Counted from the stretch's first letter, positions 43,008-52,548 are shown. The stretch: 64,000 nucleotides of DNA from CAMDMI01 sp036759185 (GCA_036759185.1 DAIOVD010000001.1:17127-81126), one strand, 5' to 3'. Translations and numbers: made by a program. Notes: generated by a model not told the origin, from the sequence alone.

Positions 43008-45182
43008 TTGAACACGACCCTGAACTCCGAACCGAAGTTTCAGCTGCTGAAGCGTTACTTTGGTTTTGATCATTTCCGTCCTATGCAGGAGGAGGTGATC
43101 GACACACTTATCCAACGAAAAAATTGCCTGGTTCTCATGCCTACGGGTGGCGGCAAATCGGTTTGCTACCAGCTTCCGGCTATGCTTTTTGATGGAATCA
43201 CGTTGGTTATTTCACCCCTCATTGCACTGATGAAAGACCAGGTGGAAAACCTGAGGGCCAATGGCATTCCGGCGGCATTCATCAATTCCAGTATCTCCAA
43301 TCAGGAACAAAGCATCATCTGGAACCAATGTTGGAAAGGAGAACTGAAACTCCTTTATCTGGCACCGGAAAAGCTATTTTCGGTTGGAGTTCTCGATACA
43401 GTCCGTGCGTTACCAGTGTCATTGCTGGCCATCGATGAATCGCATTGTATCTCGAGCTGGGGCCATGATTTCCGTCCGGAATACAGGCAGCTAAGTCAGG
43501 TCCGATCGTATTTTCCGGATATTCCGGTGGTGGCGCTCACAGCAACAGCAGATAAGGTAACGAGAAAAGATATCCTTACTCAGCTGGGTATTCCGGAAGC
43601 AGAAGTATTCATTTCCAGTTTCGATCGTCCCAATCTTAGTCTGACGGTCTTACCCGGATTGGAGCGCCGCCAGCAGATTGCCCGTTTCCTTCAGACAAAA
43701 CAAGGACAGTCGGGTATCATTTATTGTCTGAGCCGGAAAGGTACCGAAGATCTGTCCGCGTTTCTTGTGCGGGCTGGCTACAAAGCAAATTATTACCATG
43801 CCGGAATCGAAGCCGACCGGAGAGCGAGGGTTCAGGAATCGTTTATTCGGGATGAGATTCAGATCATTTGTGCCACCATCGCATTTGGAATGGGCATCGA
43901 CAAAAGCAACATCCGGTGGGTGATTCATTTCAATCTGCCCAACAATCTGGAAAGCTATTACCAGGAAATTGGTCGTGCCGGCCGGGATGGCCTTCCTTCT
44001 GAAACCATCCTGTATTATGCATACGGCGATATTATGACCCGGCTGGATATGATTGAAAAATCAGAAGCCGATGAAGAACAGAAAGAGCTTCGACGGGCTA
44101 AACTCAACCGCCTGAAACAATATTCTGAAGCCCAGATTTGCAGGAGAAGAATCTTGCTGAGCTACTTCAACGAAGAAGTAAAGGAAGATTGTGGCAATTG
44201 TGATGTCTGTCTGCATCCCCGAAAACGGGTTGATGCAACGATCCTTGCACAAAAGGCACTGTCTGCCATTGCCCGAACCAGGGAAACTGTGAGTATGACT
44301 TCACTGGTGGATATTCTGAGAGGTCAACGCACTGCAGTAACCGTAAAAAACGGATTCACAGAGATCCCGACCTTCGGTGCCGGAAGAGACCTCCGAGCAG
44401 AAATGTGGATGGATTACATTATGCAGATGCTCAATTCTGGCGTAATGGATATCGCTTATGATGAAGGCCATGTCTTCAAGCTGAATCCATTGAGCTACCG
44501 GATTTTGAAAGAAGGGGAAAAAGTCCTTCTGGCAGAAGCGCAAACTTTCCGGGAACGACGAGACGAGATGATGGCAGCGGCACCGGTGAATCCAAAAGTG
44601 GAGGCGACAAAGCAAATGTTTGAGATGCTGCGGAAACTCAGAAAGGAGCTGGCAGACAAGGAGAACGTGGCTGCCTACATTATTTTTTCGGATGCGACTC
44701 TCAACAGTATGGTGGAAGAAAAACCAATCAGTCCGGCCGCCATGATGGAAGTGCAGGGAATGAGTCAAAGTAAGTGGTCGAAATACGGAAAGCATTTTCT
44801 GAAGGCCATTCAGGAATTTCTGAGGGACAAACAATCGGAAGGCACAAAACTGAACTCAGGAATTACCCAGCTCGTTTCATTTGAACTCTATCAGAAAGGA
44901 ATGGGACTGGAAGAAATTGCAGAAAACCGGAAACTGAGTCCCGGAACCATTGCGGGACATTTGGTTCAGCTGGCAAAAAATGGAGAGGAAATCCGGTTTG
45001 AACTTTTGATGTCACCTGAAAAAATCAAAACCATCACAGATATGGCCAGAAAACTGGGTATCAATGTCGATGAGCAACCCAAAATTCAGCCTTTGGTAGA
45101 ACAATTCGGAGACCGGTTTCAGAGTTGGGAACTACGCCTTGCTATGGGATCAGTCTGGGCACAAAGTGGAAAAGACGCTTAA
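43008..45182 (+). CDS. recQ: ATP-dependent DNA helicase RecQ
   Basis: A 724-residue helicase. The DEAD-type core has the start FGFDHFRPMQ, Walker A MPTGGGKS, DESHCISSWGHDFRPEY and ALTATA. The C-terminal half has FDRPNLS, FGMGIDKSN and QEIGRAGRDG. A zinc-binding CRRRILLSYFNE with CGNCDVC follows, then a winged helix, an HRDC domain (about 570-650) and a C-terminal HTH_40-like region. RecQ unwinds recombination intermediates. The TTG at 43008-43010 is taken as the start because it is the first start codon before the domain, lies after a promoter, and the open frame further upstream overlaps the opposite lipoprotein gene. Confidence 0.92.
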   Translation: MNTTLNSEPKFQLLKRYFGFDHFRPMQEEVIDTLIQRKNCLVLMPTGGGKSVCYQLPAMLFDGITLVISPLIALMKDQVENLRANGIPAAFINSSISNQEQSIIWNQCWKGELKLLYLAPEKLFSVGVLDTVRALPVSLLAIDESHCISSWGHDFRPEYRQLSQVRSYFPDIPVVALTATADKVTRKDILTQLGIPEAEVFISSFDRPNLSLTVLPGLERRQQIARFLQTKQGQSGIIYCLSRKGTEDLSAFLVRAGYKANYYHAGIEADRRARVQESFIRDEIQIICATIAFGMGIDKSNIRWVIHFNLPNNLESYYQEIGRAGRDGLPSETILYYAYGDIMTRLDMIEKSEADEEQKELRRAKLNRLKQYSEAQICRRRILLSYFNEEVKEDCGNCDVCLHPRKRVDATILAQKALSAIARTRETVSMTSLVDILRGQRTAVTVKNGFTEIPTFGAGRDLRAEMWMDYIMQMLNSGVMDIAYDEGHVFKLNPLSYRILKEGEKVLLAEAQTFRERRDEMMAAAPVNPKVEATKQMFEMLRKLRKELADKENVAAYIIFSDATLNSMVEEKPISPAAMMEVQGMSQSKWSKYGKHFLKAIQEFLRDKQSEGTKLNSGITQLVSFELYQKGMGLEEIAENRKLSPGTIAGHLVQLAKNGEEIRFELLMSPEKIKTITDMARKLGINVDEQPKIQPLVEQFGDRFQSWELRLAMGSVWAQSGKDA

Positions 45183-45295
45183 ATTCCCCACGGAATTCTG
45201 TTGAATACACTCGGTTATTCAAGCCATGATTTTCTCTGTTGAATCGTCCCATTGTTCCTGATTTCCAACATTTTTACGCTTTCAACACTGGCACA

Positions 45296-45327
45296 TTGGC
45301 TTTCTACGAAATTCATTGCCACATTTG
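45296..45327 (+). promoter_or_regulatory. Promoter candidate for DUF4290-murA
   Basis: TTG (45296-45298) and CACATTTG (45320-45327) are separated by 21 bases, matching the phylum pattern with one core base changed. It lies ten bases before the DUF4290 ATG at 45338. Confidence 0.4.
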
Positions 45328-45337
45328 CACCAATAAG

Positions 45338-46039
45338 ATGGAAAGAAAATTCAACTATCATCCGGAGGCTAAAAAGCAGTTTAGCTATGCCAATGAGCAG
45401 GAAAACGTAACGTTCAGAGAGTACGGCCGGAATATTCAGAATATGGCCCGTCATCTTCTCACCATTGAAGACCGGGAAAAAAGGGGCCGCATGGCCATCA
45501 CACTTGTGGAGTTGATGAAGCAACTGAATCCGGTTGTTGGAGAACCCAACGATTATTACCAGAAATTATGGGATCATCTTCATGTGATGACCGAAATGAA
45601 ACTGGATGTGGAGACCCCATTCCCCAAACCAGACACCGAAGTGCTGGTTAAAAAACCCAGAACGGTTCCATACCGTGTGGGAGATGCCAGGTTTAAACAC
45701 TATGGTCGTACTCTGGAACTGATGGTTGCCCAGGCAATCGAATTACCTACAGAGGAAGAAAGAGAAAATGCCTCCATTTATCTCTGCCGTCTCATGAAAA
45801 TGTTTGTGCTGAGTCACAGCAAAGACATGGTGGAAGATACAGTTGTGATAGAGAATCTGAAAAAACTATCCAACGGCAAACTGATCCTGGATGCAGAAAA
45901 AGTTTCCAGCCAGAACCTGTTGAGCATCAACCCAAAAGACATTCTGCAGGCGCCATTCTCAAACAACCAACGTCAATCAGGCGGTGGTCAGAGAAACAAC
46001 CGCAACCAGCGGCATCATCAGCATAAGAGAAGGAGGTAA
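45338..46039 (+). CDS. DUF4290 domain protein
   Basis: A 233-residue protein. The DUF4290 fold covers about 1-190 (FNYHPEAKKQFSY, EYGRNIQNMA, VPYRVGDARFKHYGRTLE). The C-terminal tail from about 205 is low-complexity, rich in N, Q, R and H, and ends in basic HQHKRRR, which could bind nucleic acid or be disordered. DUF4290 is largely found in Bacteroidota beside murA, as here. No activity is known. The ATG at 45338 is preferred over one at 45239 because it begins the domain. Confidence 0.85.
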   Translation: MERKFNYHPEAKKQFSYANEQENVTFREYGRNIQNMARHLLTIEDREKRGRMAITLVELMKQLNPVVGEPNDYYQKLWDHLHVMTEMKLDVETPFPKPDTEVLVKKPRTVPYRVGDARFKHYGRTLELMVAQAIELPTEEERENASIYLCRLMKMFVLSHSKDMVEDTVVIENLKKLSNGKLILDAEKVSSQNLLSINPKDILQAPFSNNQRQSGGGQRNNRNQRHHQHKRRR

Positions 46040-46047
46040 TTTCACAT

Positions 46048-47352
46048 ATGACAACATTCCGGATAAAAGGAGGCACCAGGCTCTCCGGATCCATTGAACC
46101 GCAGGGTGCAAAAAACGAAGCCCTGCAAATCATCTGCTGCGTTTTACTCACAGCCGAACCCGTCACCATCACCAATATTCCAGACATACGGGATGTGAAC
46201 AAACTAATCGAATTGTTGAATTCGATGGGTGTGAAAGTGACAAGAAACGGCCCCGGCTCAGTGACGTTTCAGGCAGATTCTGTAAACTTAGATTATCTTC
46301 AAACCACTGAATTCCAGGATAAAGCTTCGGCTTTACGGGGATCAGTGATGATCGTAGGTCCTTTGCTTGCCCGCTTTGGAACAGCACGAATTCCAAAACC
46401 AGGTGGCGATAAAATCGGCCGAAGAAGACTGGATACCCACTTTATCGGACTTGAAAAACTGGGTGCAACATTTGACTATGATCCGGAGACTCAGTTCTAC
46501 CAGGTTACCGGAAAATCGCTCAAAGGCTGTTATCACCTGCTGGACGAGCCGTCTGTAACCGGAACTGCCAATATTCTGATGGCATCGGTTCTGGCAGAAG
46601 GCACCACTACGTTGTACAACACAGCCTGTGAACCTTACCTTCAGCAGCTATCGGCTATGCTCATCCGTATGGGGGCAAAGATTGAGGGACACGGTTCCAA
46701 CCTTCTTAAAGTAACGGGTGTAAAAGAACTATCCGGAACCGATCACCGGATGCTTCCGGATATGATTGAAATCGGCTCTTTCATTGGAATGGCGGCCATT
46801 ACCAATTCCGACATCACCATTACCAATTGCCGAATTGATATGCTTGGACAAATTCCGGATGTATTCCGGAAACTGGGCATTCAGATGGAAATTCAGGGTG
46901 ACAACATCAGGGTCTTTGGAAATGAACGATATGAGATCAATTCCTTCATCGATGGTTCCACACTCACAGTTGCTGACGGACCCTGGCCAGGATTCACACC
47001 GGATCTTCTAAGCATTGTGCTGGTAACTGCCACACAGGCAAAAGGGACGGTACTTGTTCATCAGAAAATGTTTGAAAGTCGTTTATTCTTTGTGGATAAA
47101 CTGATCGATATGGGTGCACAGATTATTCTTTGTGACCCGCACAGAGCTACTGTCATCGGCCTTGATCGCCAGATTCCACTGAAAGGAATCCGGATGACCA
47201 GCCCGGATATCCGTGCAGGGGTGTCATTGCTTCTGGCAGCCATGAGTGCAGAAGGCACAAGTCTGATTGACAATGTCGAGCAAATTGACCGTGGTTATCA
47301 GAATATTGACAAACGTCTGAATGCGCTGGGTGCGAAAATTGAAAGACTCTGA
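46048..47352 (+). CDS. murA: UDP-N-acetylglucosamine 1-carboxyvinyltransferase with Cys-to-Asp active-site change
   Basis: A 434-residue MurA, first enzyme of peptidoglycan synthesis. The N-terminal KNEALQI and the loop RFGTARIPKPGGDKIGRRR are clear. The residue usually Cys115 (E. coli numbering, PGGCxIG) is Asp121 here, encoded by GAT at 46408-46410. An Asp at this place keeps activity and prevents alkylation by fosfomycin in other bacteria, so intrinsic resistance is expected. It starts eight bases after DUF4290, as an operon. A strong terminator follows. Confidence 0.94.
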   Translation: MTTFRIKGGTRLSGSIEPQGAKNEALQIICCVLLTAEPVTITNIPDIRDVNKLIELLNSMGVKVTRNGPGSVTFQADSVNLDYLQTTEFQDKASALRGSVMIVGPLLARFGTARIPKPGGDKIGRRRLDTHFIGLEKLGATFDYDPETQFYQVTGKSLKGCYHLLDEPSVTGTANILMASVLAEGTTTLYNTACEPYLQQLSAMLIRMGAKIEGHGSNLLKVTGVKELSGTDHRMLPDMIEIGSFIGMAAITNSDITITNCRIDMLGQIPDVFRKLGIQMEIQGDNIRVFGNERYEINSFIDGSTLTVADGPWPGFTPDLLSIVLVTATQAKGTVLVHQKMFESRLFFVDKLIDMGAQIILCDPHRATVIGLDRQIPLKGIRMTSPDIRAGVSLLLAAMSAEGTSLIDNVEQIDRGYQNIDKRLNALGAKIERL

Positions 47353-47370
47353 TTTTCAGAAATCATTCCA

Positions 47371-47402
47371 AAAGCCCTTCCTGATCCGAAGGGCTTTTTT
47401 TT
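47371..47402 (+). terminator. Terminator of the DUF4290-murA operon
   Basis: AAAGCCCTTC and GAAGGGCTTT form a perfect stem with a seven-base loop, followed by a run of T. It begins 18 bases after the murA stop. Confidence 0.85.
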
Positions 47403-47475
47403 GCTCTTTCTAAAAACTCAATCCCAGACAAATACCCAATTTGACAGAAAACATTGAATATCGACATGGTTTACT

Positions 47476-47499
47476 TTATATTTTAAATTTAAAATATAA
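47476..47499. repeat. 24-base perfect palindrome of A and T
   Basis: Bases 47476-47499 read the same on both strands and contain only A and T; the centre is TTTAAATTTAAA-like. The 12-mer TATTTTAAATTT within it occurs again at 47521-47532 and at 63260-63271, each upstream of a plus-strand gene. It lies just before the promoter of the receiver gene and could be an operator or a cruciform-prone spacer. Confidence 0.5.
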
Positions 47500-47514
47500 C
47501 TTTTTAAATTTTAA

Positions 47515-47547
47515 TTTGGATATTTTAAATTTACTCTTTTATATTTG
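47515..47547 (+). promoter_or_regulatory. Promoter for the stand-alone receiver gene
   Basis: TTTG (47515-47518) and TATATTTG (47540-47547) are separated by 21 bases, a full match to the Bacteroidota pattern. It lies 41 bases before the ATG at 47589. Confidence 0.65.
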
Positions 47548-47588
47548 ATCCGTCCTTCACCACCACAACTCTAAACCTTATATGAACC

Positions 47589-47972
47589 ATGATAACGACA
47601 GTATTAATTGTAGAAGATGAACTTCTTCTTGCACTCGCACTCCGTTGCACACTTGCCTCACTTGGACTGAAAGTTCTGGGTACCGCCAAAAGCTTCGACG
47701 AAGCCATCGCCAAAACAAATGACCTCCATCCCGACCTGATCGTGATGGACATTCATCTGGAAGGCGACCGCAATGGTGTAGAAGCAGCCGAATCCATCCG
47801 GCACTTTTCACACACACCCATTGTGTTCCAAAGCTCAACGACCGAAACCGAATGGATTGAAAAAGCCCGTCGGATGCCGGATTCTGTATTCATGTCCAAG
47901 ACAACCTCCCAATCTGACTGGAACAGTGCACTGGGAACATTCCGAATCGGAAATATGGGAATGGTGGCCTAA
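47589..47972 (+). CDS. Stand-alone response regulator receiver protein
   Basis: A 127-residue protein containing only a receiver domain. The acidic pair is in VEDE (residues 8-11), the phospho-acceptor is Asp54 (VMDIHLEGD), the switch Ser/Thr is near 83 and the conserved Lys is 104 (FMSK). No output domain follows, so it must act by binding another protein. The last four bases overlap the convergent lipid kinase stop. Its upstream region is unusual: a strong promoter after an AT palindrome. Confidence 0.88.
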   Translation: MITTVLIVEDELLLALALRCTLASLGLKVLGTAKSFDEAIAKTNDLHPDLIVMDIHLEGDRNGVEAAESIRHFSHTPIVFQSSTTETEWIEKARRMPDSVFMSKTTSQSDWNSALGTFRIGNMGMVA

Positions 47973-48847
47973 GGGTGCCTGACCCAAATGCCTTTAGGAA
48001 TAATCTCTGTTTCGATAAACTGACCAAACTCAACAGGTTCACCATCAATGTGACCTTTGAGTGATATGTCTGAATCGATTCTGAGCCTTTTAAAACCAAG
48101 GGAGTCAAAATACTGGCTACCCTCCAGATTACCTGTCATCAACCGAAAAAATATGGTAATCGAACTCCAGACTGGAAATGGTCTGATTCGGATTAACTGT
48201 AGAAGGCCATCATCAACCTGGGATCCAGGAGAAATGATGGCTCCGTTTCCATATTCAGACCCATTGGCCATAGTCAATGTAAAAACAGTAGATGATAACC
48301 GGGTACCGTCAGCCAAACCCGTCACCTTGATGGGTTTGAATTGAAAAAAGGTTTCCGCTGAAGACAGAATGTATTGCAAAAAACCTCTTTTTGTTTTCCC
48401 TGCAAACCGATGAGACACCACTCCTTCAAAACCAATGCCAGATGCAAGGAAAAACTTCCTGCCGTTTACAAGGCCAACATCCATTTGCTGGCTGGTTCCA
48501 AGAAGCATCTGGGTAAAGGCAGTAACCGGATCAAGCGATATTTTCAAATGACGGGCCAGTCCGTTTCCGGATCCGAGAGGCACAATACCCAAAGCAGTCT
48601 GGCTGCCAGTCAATCCGCAGGCAACTTCGTTCATTGTTCCATCGCCACCAGCTGCGATGCAGATATCAAATCCGTTCTCTGCACATTGCTTCGCCAGAAT
48701 CGTGGCATGACCGGCATGCTGAGTAGGGAAAATCCGAAACTCATCCAGTGGTAAGAGCTCTGAAGCCTTCTTCCCGAATGCCTGAATAAGAGCATCTTTT
48801 GAACGAATTGTTCCTGCTTTTGGGTTGATTACCAGCGCAATTTTCAT
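47969..48847 (-). CDS. YegS/diacylglycerol-kinase-family lipid kinase
   Basis: A 292-residue cytoplasmic kinase. The DAGK catalytic motifs are VINPKAGTI, AAGGDGTMNEVA and PLGSGNGLARHL, with a YegS/BmrU-type beta-sandwich behind. It phosphorylates a lipid such as diacylglycerol or undecaprenol. The ATG at 48845-48847 starts the domain; the frame is open to 48946 but no family sequence is there. It follows the ATP synthase terminator on the same strand. Confidence 0.9.
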   Translation of the reverse strand: MKIALVINPKAGTIRSKDALIQAFGKKASELLPLDEFRIFPTQHAGHATILAKQCAENGFDICIAAGGDGTMNEVACGLTGSQTALGIVPLGSGNGLARHLKISLDPVTAFTQMLLGTSQQMDVGLVNGRKFFLASGIGFEGVVSHRFAGKTKRGFLQYILSSAETFFQFKPIKVTGLADGTRLSSTVFTLTMANGSEYGNGAIISPGSQVDDGLLQLIRIRPFPVWSSITIFFRLMTGNLEGSQYFDSLGFKRLRIDSDISLKGHIDGEPVEFGQFIETEIIPKGIWVRHP

Positions 48848-48861
48848 GTGGCGAAAATAAA

Positions 48862-48886
48862 AAAGCCACGCGATTGGCGTGGCTTT
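48862..48886 (-). terminator. Terminator of the ATP synthase operon
   Basis: AAAGCCACGC and GCGTGGCTTT form a perfect ten-base stem with a five-base loop. On the minus strand a TTTTTATTTTC run follows. It lies 20 bases after the atpG stop and just before the lipid kinase gene. Confidence 0.85.
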
Positions 48887-48905
48887 CATATGTCTGTTTT
48901 GTTGA

Positions 48906-49775
48906 TTATCCCGATACCAGGGCTTCGGCACCACCCACAATCTCAAGGATTTCAGTGGTGATTGCAGCCTGACGGGTACGGTTGTACATCAGTTTCAGTT
49001 CTTTCAGAAGTTCACCTGCGTTTTCGGTTGCCTTATCCATTGTGGTCATCCGGGCACCGTGTTCAGAAGCATTGCTGTCAAGGACAGCTTTATACAACTG
49101 CATACCGAGAGCTTTCGGAATCAATTCAGTTAGGATACTTTCCTGATCCGGCTCGTAGATATAGTCCACACTGGCAGCTGCCGCACCTGTTGTTGTGGAA
49201 GTGAAAGGCAGAAACTGCTCTTCCCGAACAATCTGGGTGGCCACATTCTTAAATTCGTTGTACACCACCACCACTTTGTCGTATGATTTCTCCTGAAACG
49301 CCTTCATGATGTATTGGGCAGCAGCCTGCACAGATTCAAATTTCAGGTTGGAGAAAATCTGGTGGAAATCACCATTGACACGTGGAAGCTTTTTGCCCAG
49401 AAAATCGTTTCCTTTTTTACCAATGGTAAGAACTGAAACCTCTTTACCGGCGTACACTTCATGATAAAGATGGGTTACCGCTTTGATGATGTTGGTGTTG
49501 AAGGCACCACACAATCCACGGTCAGAAGTAACGGCCACCAACAGGATTCTGTTTGGTTCACGAACTTCCATAAACGGACTTTCAAAATCTGTGCCTGCTG
49601 CAGAAGATAAGTTCTGAAGCAACGCACTTAATTTCTGGCTGTAAGGCCTCATCTGTGTAATGGCGTCCTGCGCCTTTCTCAACTTGGCAGCCGCCACCAT
49701 TTTCATGGCTTTGGTGATCTGCTGTGTTGAGTTTACAGACTGTATCCGAACCCTAACTTCCTTTAAATTGGCCAT
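48906..49775 (-). CDS. atpG: F1F0 ATP synthase subunit gamma
   Basis: A 289-residue rotor shaft subunit. The N-terminal RVRIQSVNSTQQITKAMKMV and the C-terminal NRTRQAAITTEILEIVGGAEA coiled-coil motifs are diagnostic, with TSDRGLCGAFN in the middle. It is the last gene of the operon and is followed by a terminator. It couples proton flow in F0 to ATP formation in F1. Confidence 0.97.
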   Translation of the reverse strand: MANLKEVRVRIQSVNSTQQITKAMKMVAAAKLRKAQDAITQMRPYSQKLSALLQNLSSAAGTDFESPFMEVREPNRILLVAVTSDRGLCGAFNTNIIKAVTHLYHEVYAGKEVSVLTIGKKGNDFLGKKLPRVNGDFHQIFSNLKFESVQAAAQYIMKAFQEKSYDKVVVVYNEFKNVATQIVREEQFLPFTSTTTGAAAASVDYIYEPDQESILTELIPKALGMQLYKAVLDSNASEHGARMTTMDKATENAGELLKELKLMYNRTRQAAITTEILEIVGGAEALVSG

Positions 49776-49808
49776 CGGTCAGCTATCGTTTACTGAAGAA
49801 TCGTGTTG

Positions 49809-51389
49809 TTAAATCGTATGAACAGAAGCTATTTCTTTGGCAATTTTCTTCAGAACATCGGTTTGTTCTGCATCCAGTTTGCCTTTCCGTAAGCCTTCCA
49901 GAGTTTCCTTGTGACCAGCTACCAGTGTAGCAAGGAAGTCTTTTTCAAATTCCTTCATTTTGTTCACCGGCACATTGTCAACCAGACCTGTTGTACAGGC
50001 GTAAATGATGGCAACCTGCTGCTCAACCGGAACCGGTGAGTACTGGGCCTGCTTCAACATTTCCTGGTTACGACGACCACGCTCGATTGTCAATTTAGTT
50101 GATGCATCCAGATCGGAACCGAATTTCGCAAATGCTTCCAGTTCGCGGAACTGAGCCTGATCCAGTTTCAATGTACCCGCTACCTTCTTCATGGATTTGA
50201 TCTGAGCATTACCTCCTACACGTGATACCGAAATACCAACGTTGATCGCAGGACGGATACCCGAGTTGAAGAGGTTGGTTTCGAGGAAGATCTGACCATC
50301 AGTAATCGAAATTACGTTGGTTGGAATGTAGGCTGAAACGTCACCCGCCTGTGTTTCAATGATTGGAAGGGCAGTCAATGAACCACCACCCTTCACTAAA
50401 GGACGGATTGATTCCGGAAGATCGTTCATTGCCTGAGCGATGGAATCTGATGCGTTGATTTTGGCCGCTCTTTCAAGCAGACGACTGTGAAGATAGAAAA
50501 CGTCTCCAGGAAATGCTTCACGGCCCGGAGGACGACGAAGAAGCAGAGACACCTCACGGTACGCAACCGCTTGTTTCGACAAATCGTCATACACAACCAA
50601 AGCTGGCTTACCGGTATCCCGGAAAAACTCACCGATGGCAGCACCCGTAAATGGGGCAAAGAACTGCATTGGAGCAGGATCGGCCGCACTTGCCGCTACA
50701 ATTACTGTATACGGAAGGGCACCTCCTTTTTCAAGGGCGTTTACCACCTGTGCAACCGTAGACGCTTTCTGTCCGATGGCTACATAAATGCAATAAACGG
50801 GTTCTCCTTTTTCGTAAAATTCTTTCTGATTGATGATGGTATCGATCGCAACCGCAGTTTTACCAGTCTGGCGGTCACCAATGATCAACTCACGCTGACC
50901 ACGTCCTACCGGAATCATCGCATCAATTGCTTTGATTCCTGACTGCAAAGGTTCGGTTACCGGCTGACGATAAATTACCCCTGGAGCTTTTCTCTCCAGT
51001 GGCATCTCATACAGATCGCCTTCGAGTTTTCCTTTACCGTCGATCGGATGGCCAAGACCATTCAATACACGTCCGCACAATCCGTGACCGGTTTGAACAG
51101 AGGCGATTTTGCGGGTTCTTTTAACAGTATCCCCCTCTTTTACAAGAGACGAATCGCCAAAAAGTACCGCTCCGACGTTGTCTTCTTCGAGATTCAGTAC
51201 CAGTCCGGTCAATCCGTTTGGAAAGGTGAGCAACTCACCTGACTGGGCTTTGGTTAAACCATAAATACGAGCTACACCGTCCCCTACCTGAAGAACGGTT
51301 CCAGTCTCTTCAAGTTCGGCTTCTGACTTGGCGTTGGCCAGTTGCTCTCTCAAGATTGCGGATATTTCATCCGGTCTGATATCTGCCAT
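49809..51389 (-). CDS. atpA: F1F0 ATP synthase subunit alpha
   Basis: A 526-residue F1 subunit, normal length. The P loop is IGDRQTGKTA, and the alpha signature PAINVGISVSRVGG is present near 370. It carries non-catalytic nucleotide sites and, with beta, forms the F1 head. It lies between atpH and atpG with gaps of 23 and 33 bases. The beta gene is not in the window. Confidence 0.97.
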   Translation of the reverse strand: MADIRPDEISAILREQLANAKSEAELEETGTVLQVGDGVARIYGLTKAQSGELLTFPNGLTGLVLNLEEDNVGAVLFGDSSLVKEGDTVKRTRKIASVQTGHGLCGRVLNGLGHPIDGKGKLEGDLYEMPLERKAPGVIYRQPVTEPLQSGIKAIDAMIPVGRGQRELIIGDRQTGKTAVAIDTIINQKEFYEKGEPVYCIYVAIGQKASTVAQVVNALEKGGALPYTVIVAASAADPAPMQFFAPFTGAAIGEFFRDTGKPALVVYDDLSKQAVAYREVSLLLRRPPGREAFPGDVFYLHSRLLERAAKINASDSIAQAMNDLPESIRPLVKGGGSLTALPIIETQAGDVSAYIPTNVISITDGQIFLETNLFNSGIRPAINVGISVSRVGGNAQIKSMKKVAGTLKLDQAQFRELEAFAKFGSDLDASTKLTIERGRRNQEMLKQAQYSPVPVEQQVAIIYACTTGLVDNVPVNKMKEFEKDFLATLVAGHKETLEGLRKGKLDAEQTDVLKKIAKEIASVHTI

Positions 51390-51412
51390 ATAGGTATTCT
51401 TTGAAAATTCGT

Positions 51413-51979
51413 TTAAATGAGATCAATTTTGGGAATGTAGCTGGTATCCAGCAATTGTTCCCTGAGTTTTGTGAGTTTTGTCTGAACAGACTCATCAAAC
51501 TGTACGTCGCTCACTGTGAGGACATATCCACCAATGAGAGATGGATCCACTTTTTCAGTGATGGAAACTTTGCCGCCAGCCATTTGCTCGGCTTTGGCAA
51601 TCAGAGAAGTACGCAATGAATCGGTTAGTGGTGCAGCCGAAACAAGCTTTCCTTCTTTAATTCCTTTCTGTCTTTTGTCTTCGTGAATAAAAGCTGAGGC
51701 GATTTCAGTCAGTTCCTTTTCTCTTCCTTTTGAAACCACCAGTTTGAAAAACAAAGATGTGGTTTTCTGAAAACGGGAAGTGAAGATCGCATCCAGTATG
51801 GCCTGCTTCTTGGCTCCCGGAATAATCGGACTGCTGATCACCGATTGCAATTCACGGTTATCCGAAACAACAGACTGGTAATATTGAATATCAGCCAGAA
51901 CGGCTTCTACCGTACCATTTTCTTTCGCAAGCTGGTAGAGAGATTTTGCGTATCGGTCTGCTGCTTTTGAATTTGCCAT
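51413..51979 (-). CDS. atpH: F1F0 ATP synthase subunit delta
   Basis: A 188-residue stator subunit (OSCP). The N-terminal six-helix domain begins AADRYAKSLYQLA, and the C-terminal strand pair has the conserved VDPSLIGGYVLTVSD. It links the F1 head to the peripheral stalk. It lies 14 bases after atpF. Confidence 0.95.
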   Translation of the reverse strand: MANSKAADRYAKSLYQLAKENGTVEAVLADIQYYQSVVSDNRELQSVISSPIIPGAKKQAILDAIFTSRFQKTTSLFFKLVVSKGREKELTEIASAFIHEDKRQKGIKEGKLVSAAPLTDSLRTSLIAKAEQMAGGKVSITEKVDPSLIGGYVLTVSDVQFDESVQTKLTKLREQLLDTSYIPKIDLI

Positions 51980-51993
51980 GTTACAATTACCGG

Positions 51994-52488
51994 TTAGTTA
52001 TTGGAAGTATTGGACAATAATTCAGCCACCAGTTGCTGCTGAGAAGCATCAGTTGAAAGGTTGCGTCTGATTACTTTCTCTGCAATATTGAGAGACGTAG
52101 AAGCAAGGTAGTTTTTCAGTTCTGCGATAGCGGCATCTTTGCTGATTTGAATTTCGGCACGAGCTGATTCAATCATCCGGTTAGACTCCTGATTGGCCCT
52201 TTCTTTGGCCTCCTGAATAAGAGTGGATGCCATTTTTTGTGCTTCATCCAGCATTTTGTCACGCTCTTTGCGGGCTTCCAGAATCAATTTCTGGTTGTCA
52301 GCTGTTAAGCTGGCCATTTCTTCTCTGGCTTTTTTGGCTTCCGATAAAGCGGTTTCGATGCTTTCTTCTCTTTCTTTCAATCCGGAAATAATGGGTTTCC
52401 AGGCAAACTTAGAAAGCACAAGGAGGACTGTCAGGAAGGTAAGAACCTGCCAGAATAAGAGTCCAAAGTCGGGGGTTACTAATTCCAT
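51994..52488 (-). CDS. atpF: F1F0 ATP synthase subunit b
   Basis: A 164-residue peripheral stalk subunit. One N-terminal membrane helix (LLFWQVLTFLTVLLVLSKF) is followed by a long charged coiled coil. The PIISGLKEREESI string after the helix is typical of bacterial b subunits. It lies 60 bases after atpE. Confidence 0.95.
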   Translation of the reverse strand: MELVTPDFGLLFWQVLTFLTVLLVLSKFAWKPIISGLKEREESIETALSEAKKAREEMASLTADNQKLILEARKERDKMLDEAQKMASTLIQEAKERANQESNRMIESARAEIQISKDAAIAELKNYLASTSLNIAEKVIRRNLSTDASQQQLVAELLSNTSNN

Positions 52489-52548
52489 TTTTTCAGTTTG
52501 GATGAGTTTGGTAAAAGTTGCCCCGGCTCATAGAACCGGGGCAAACGA

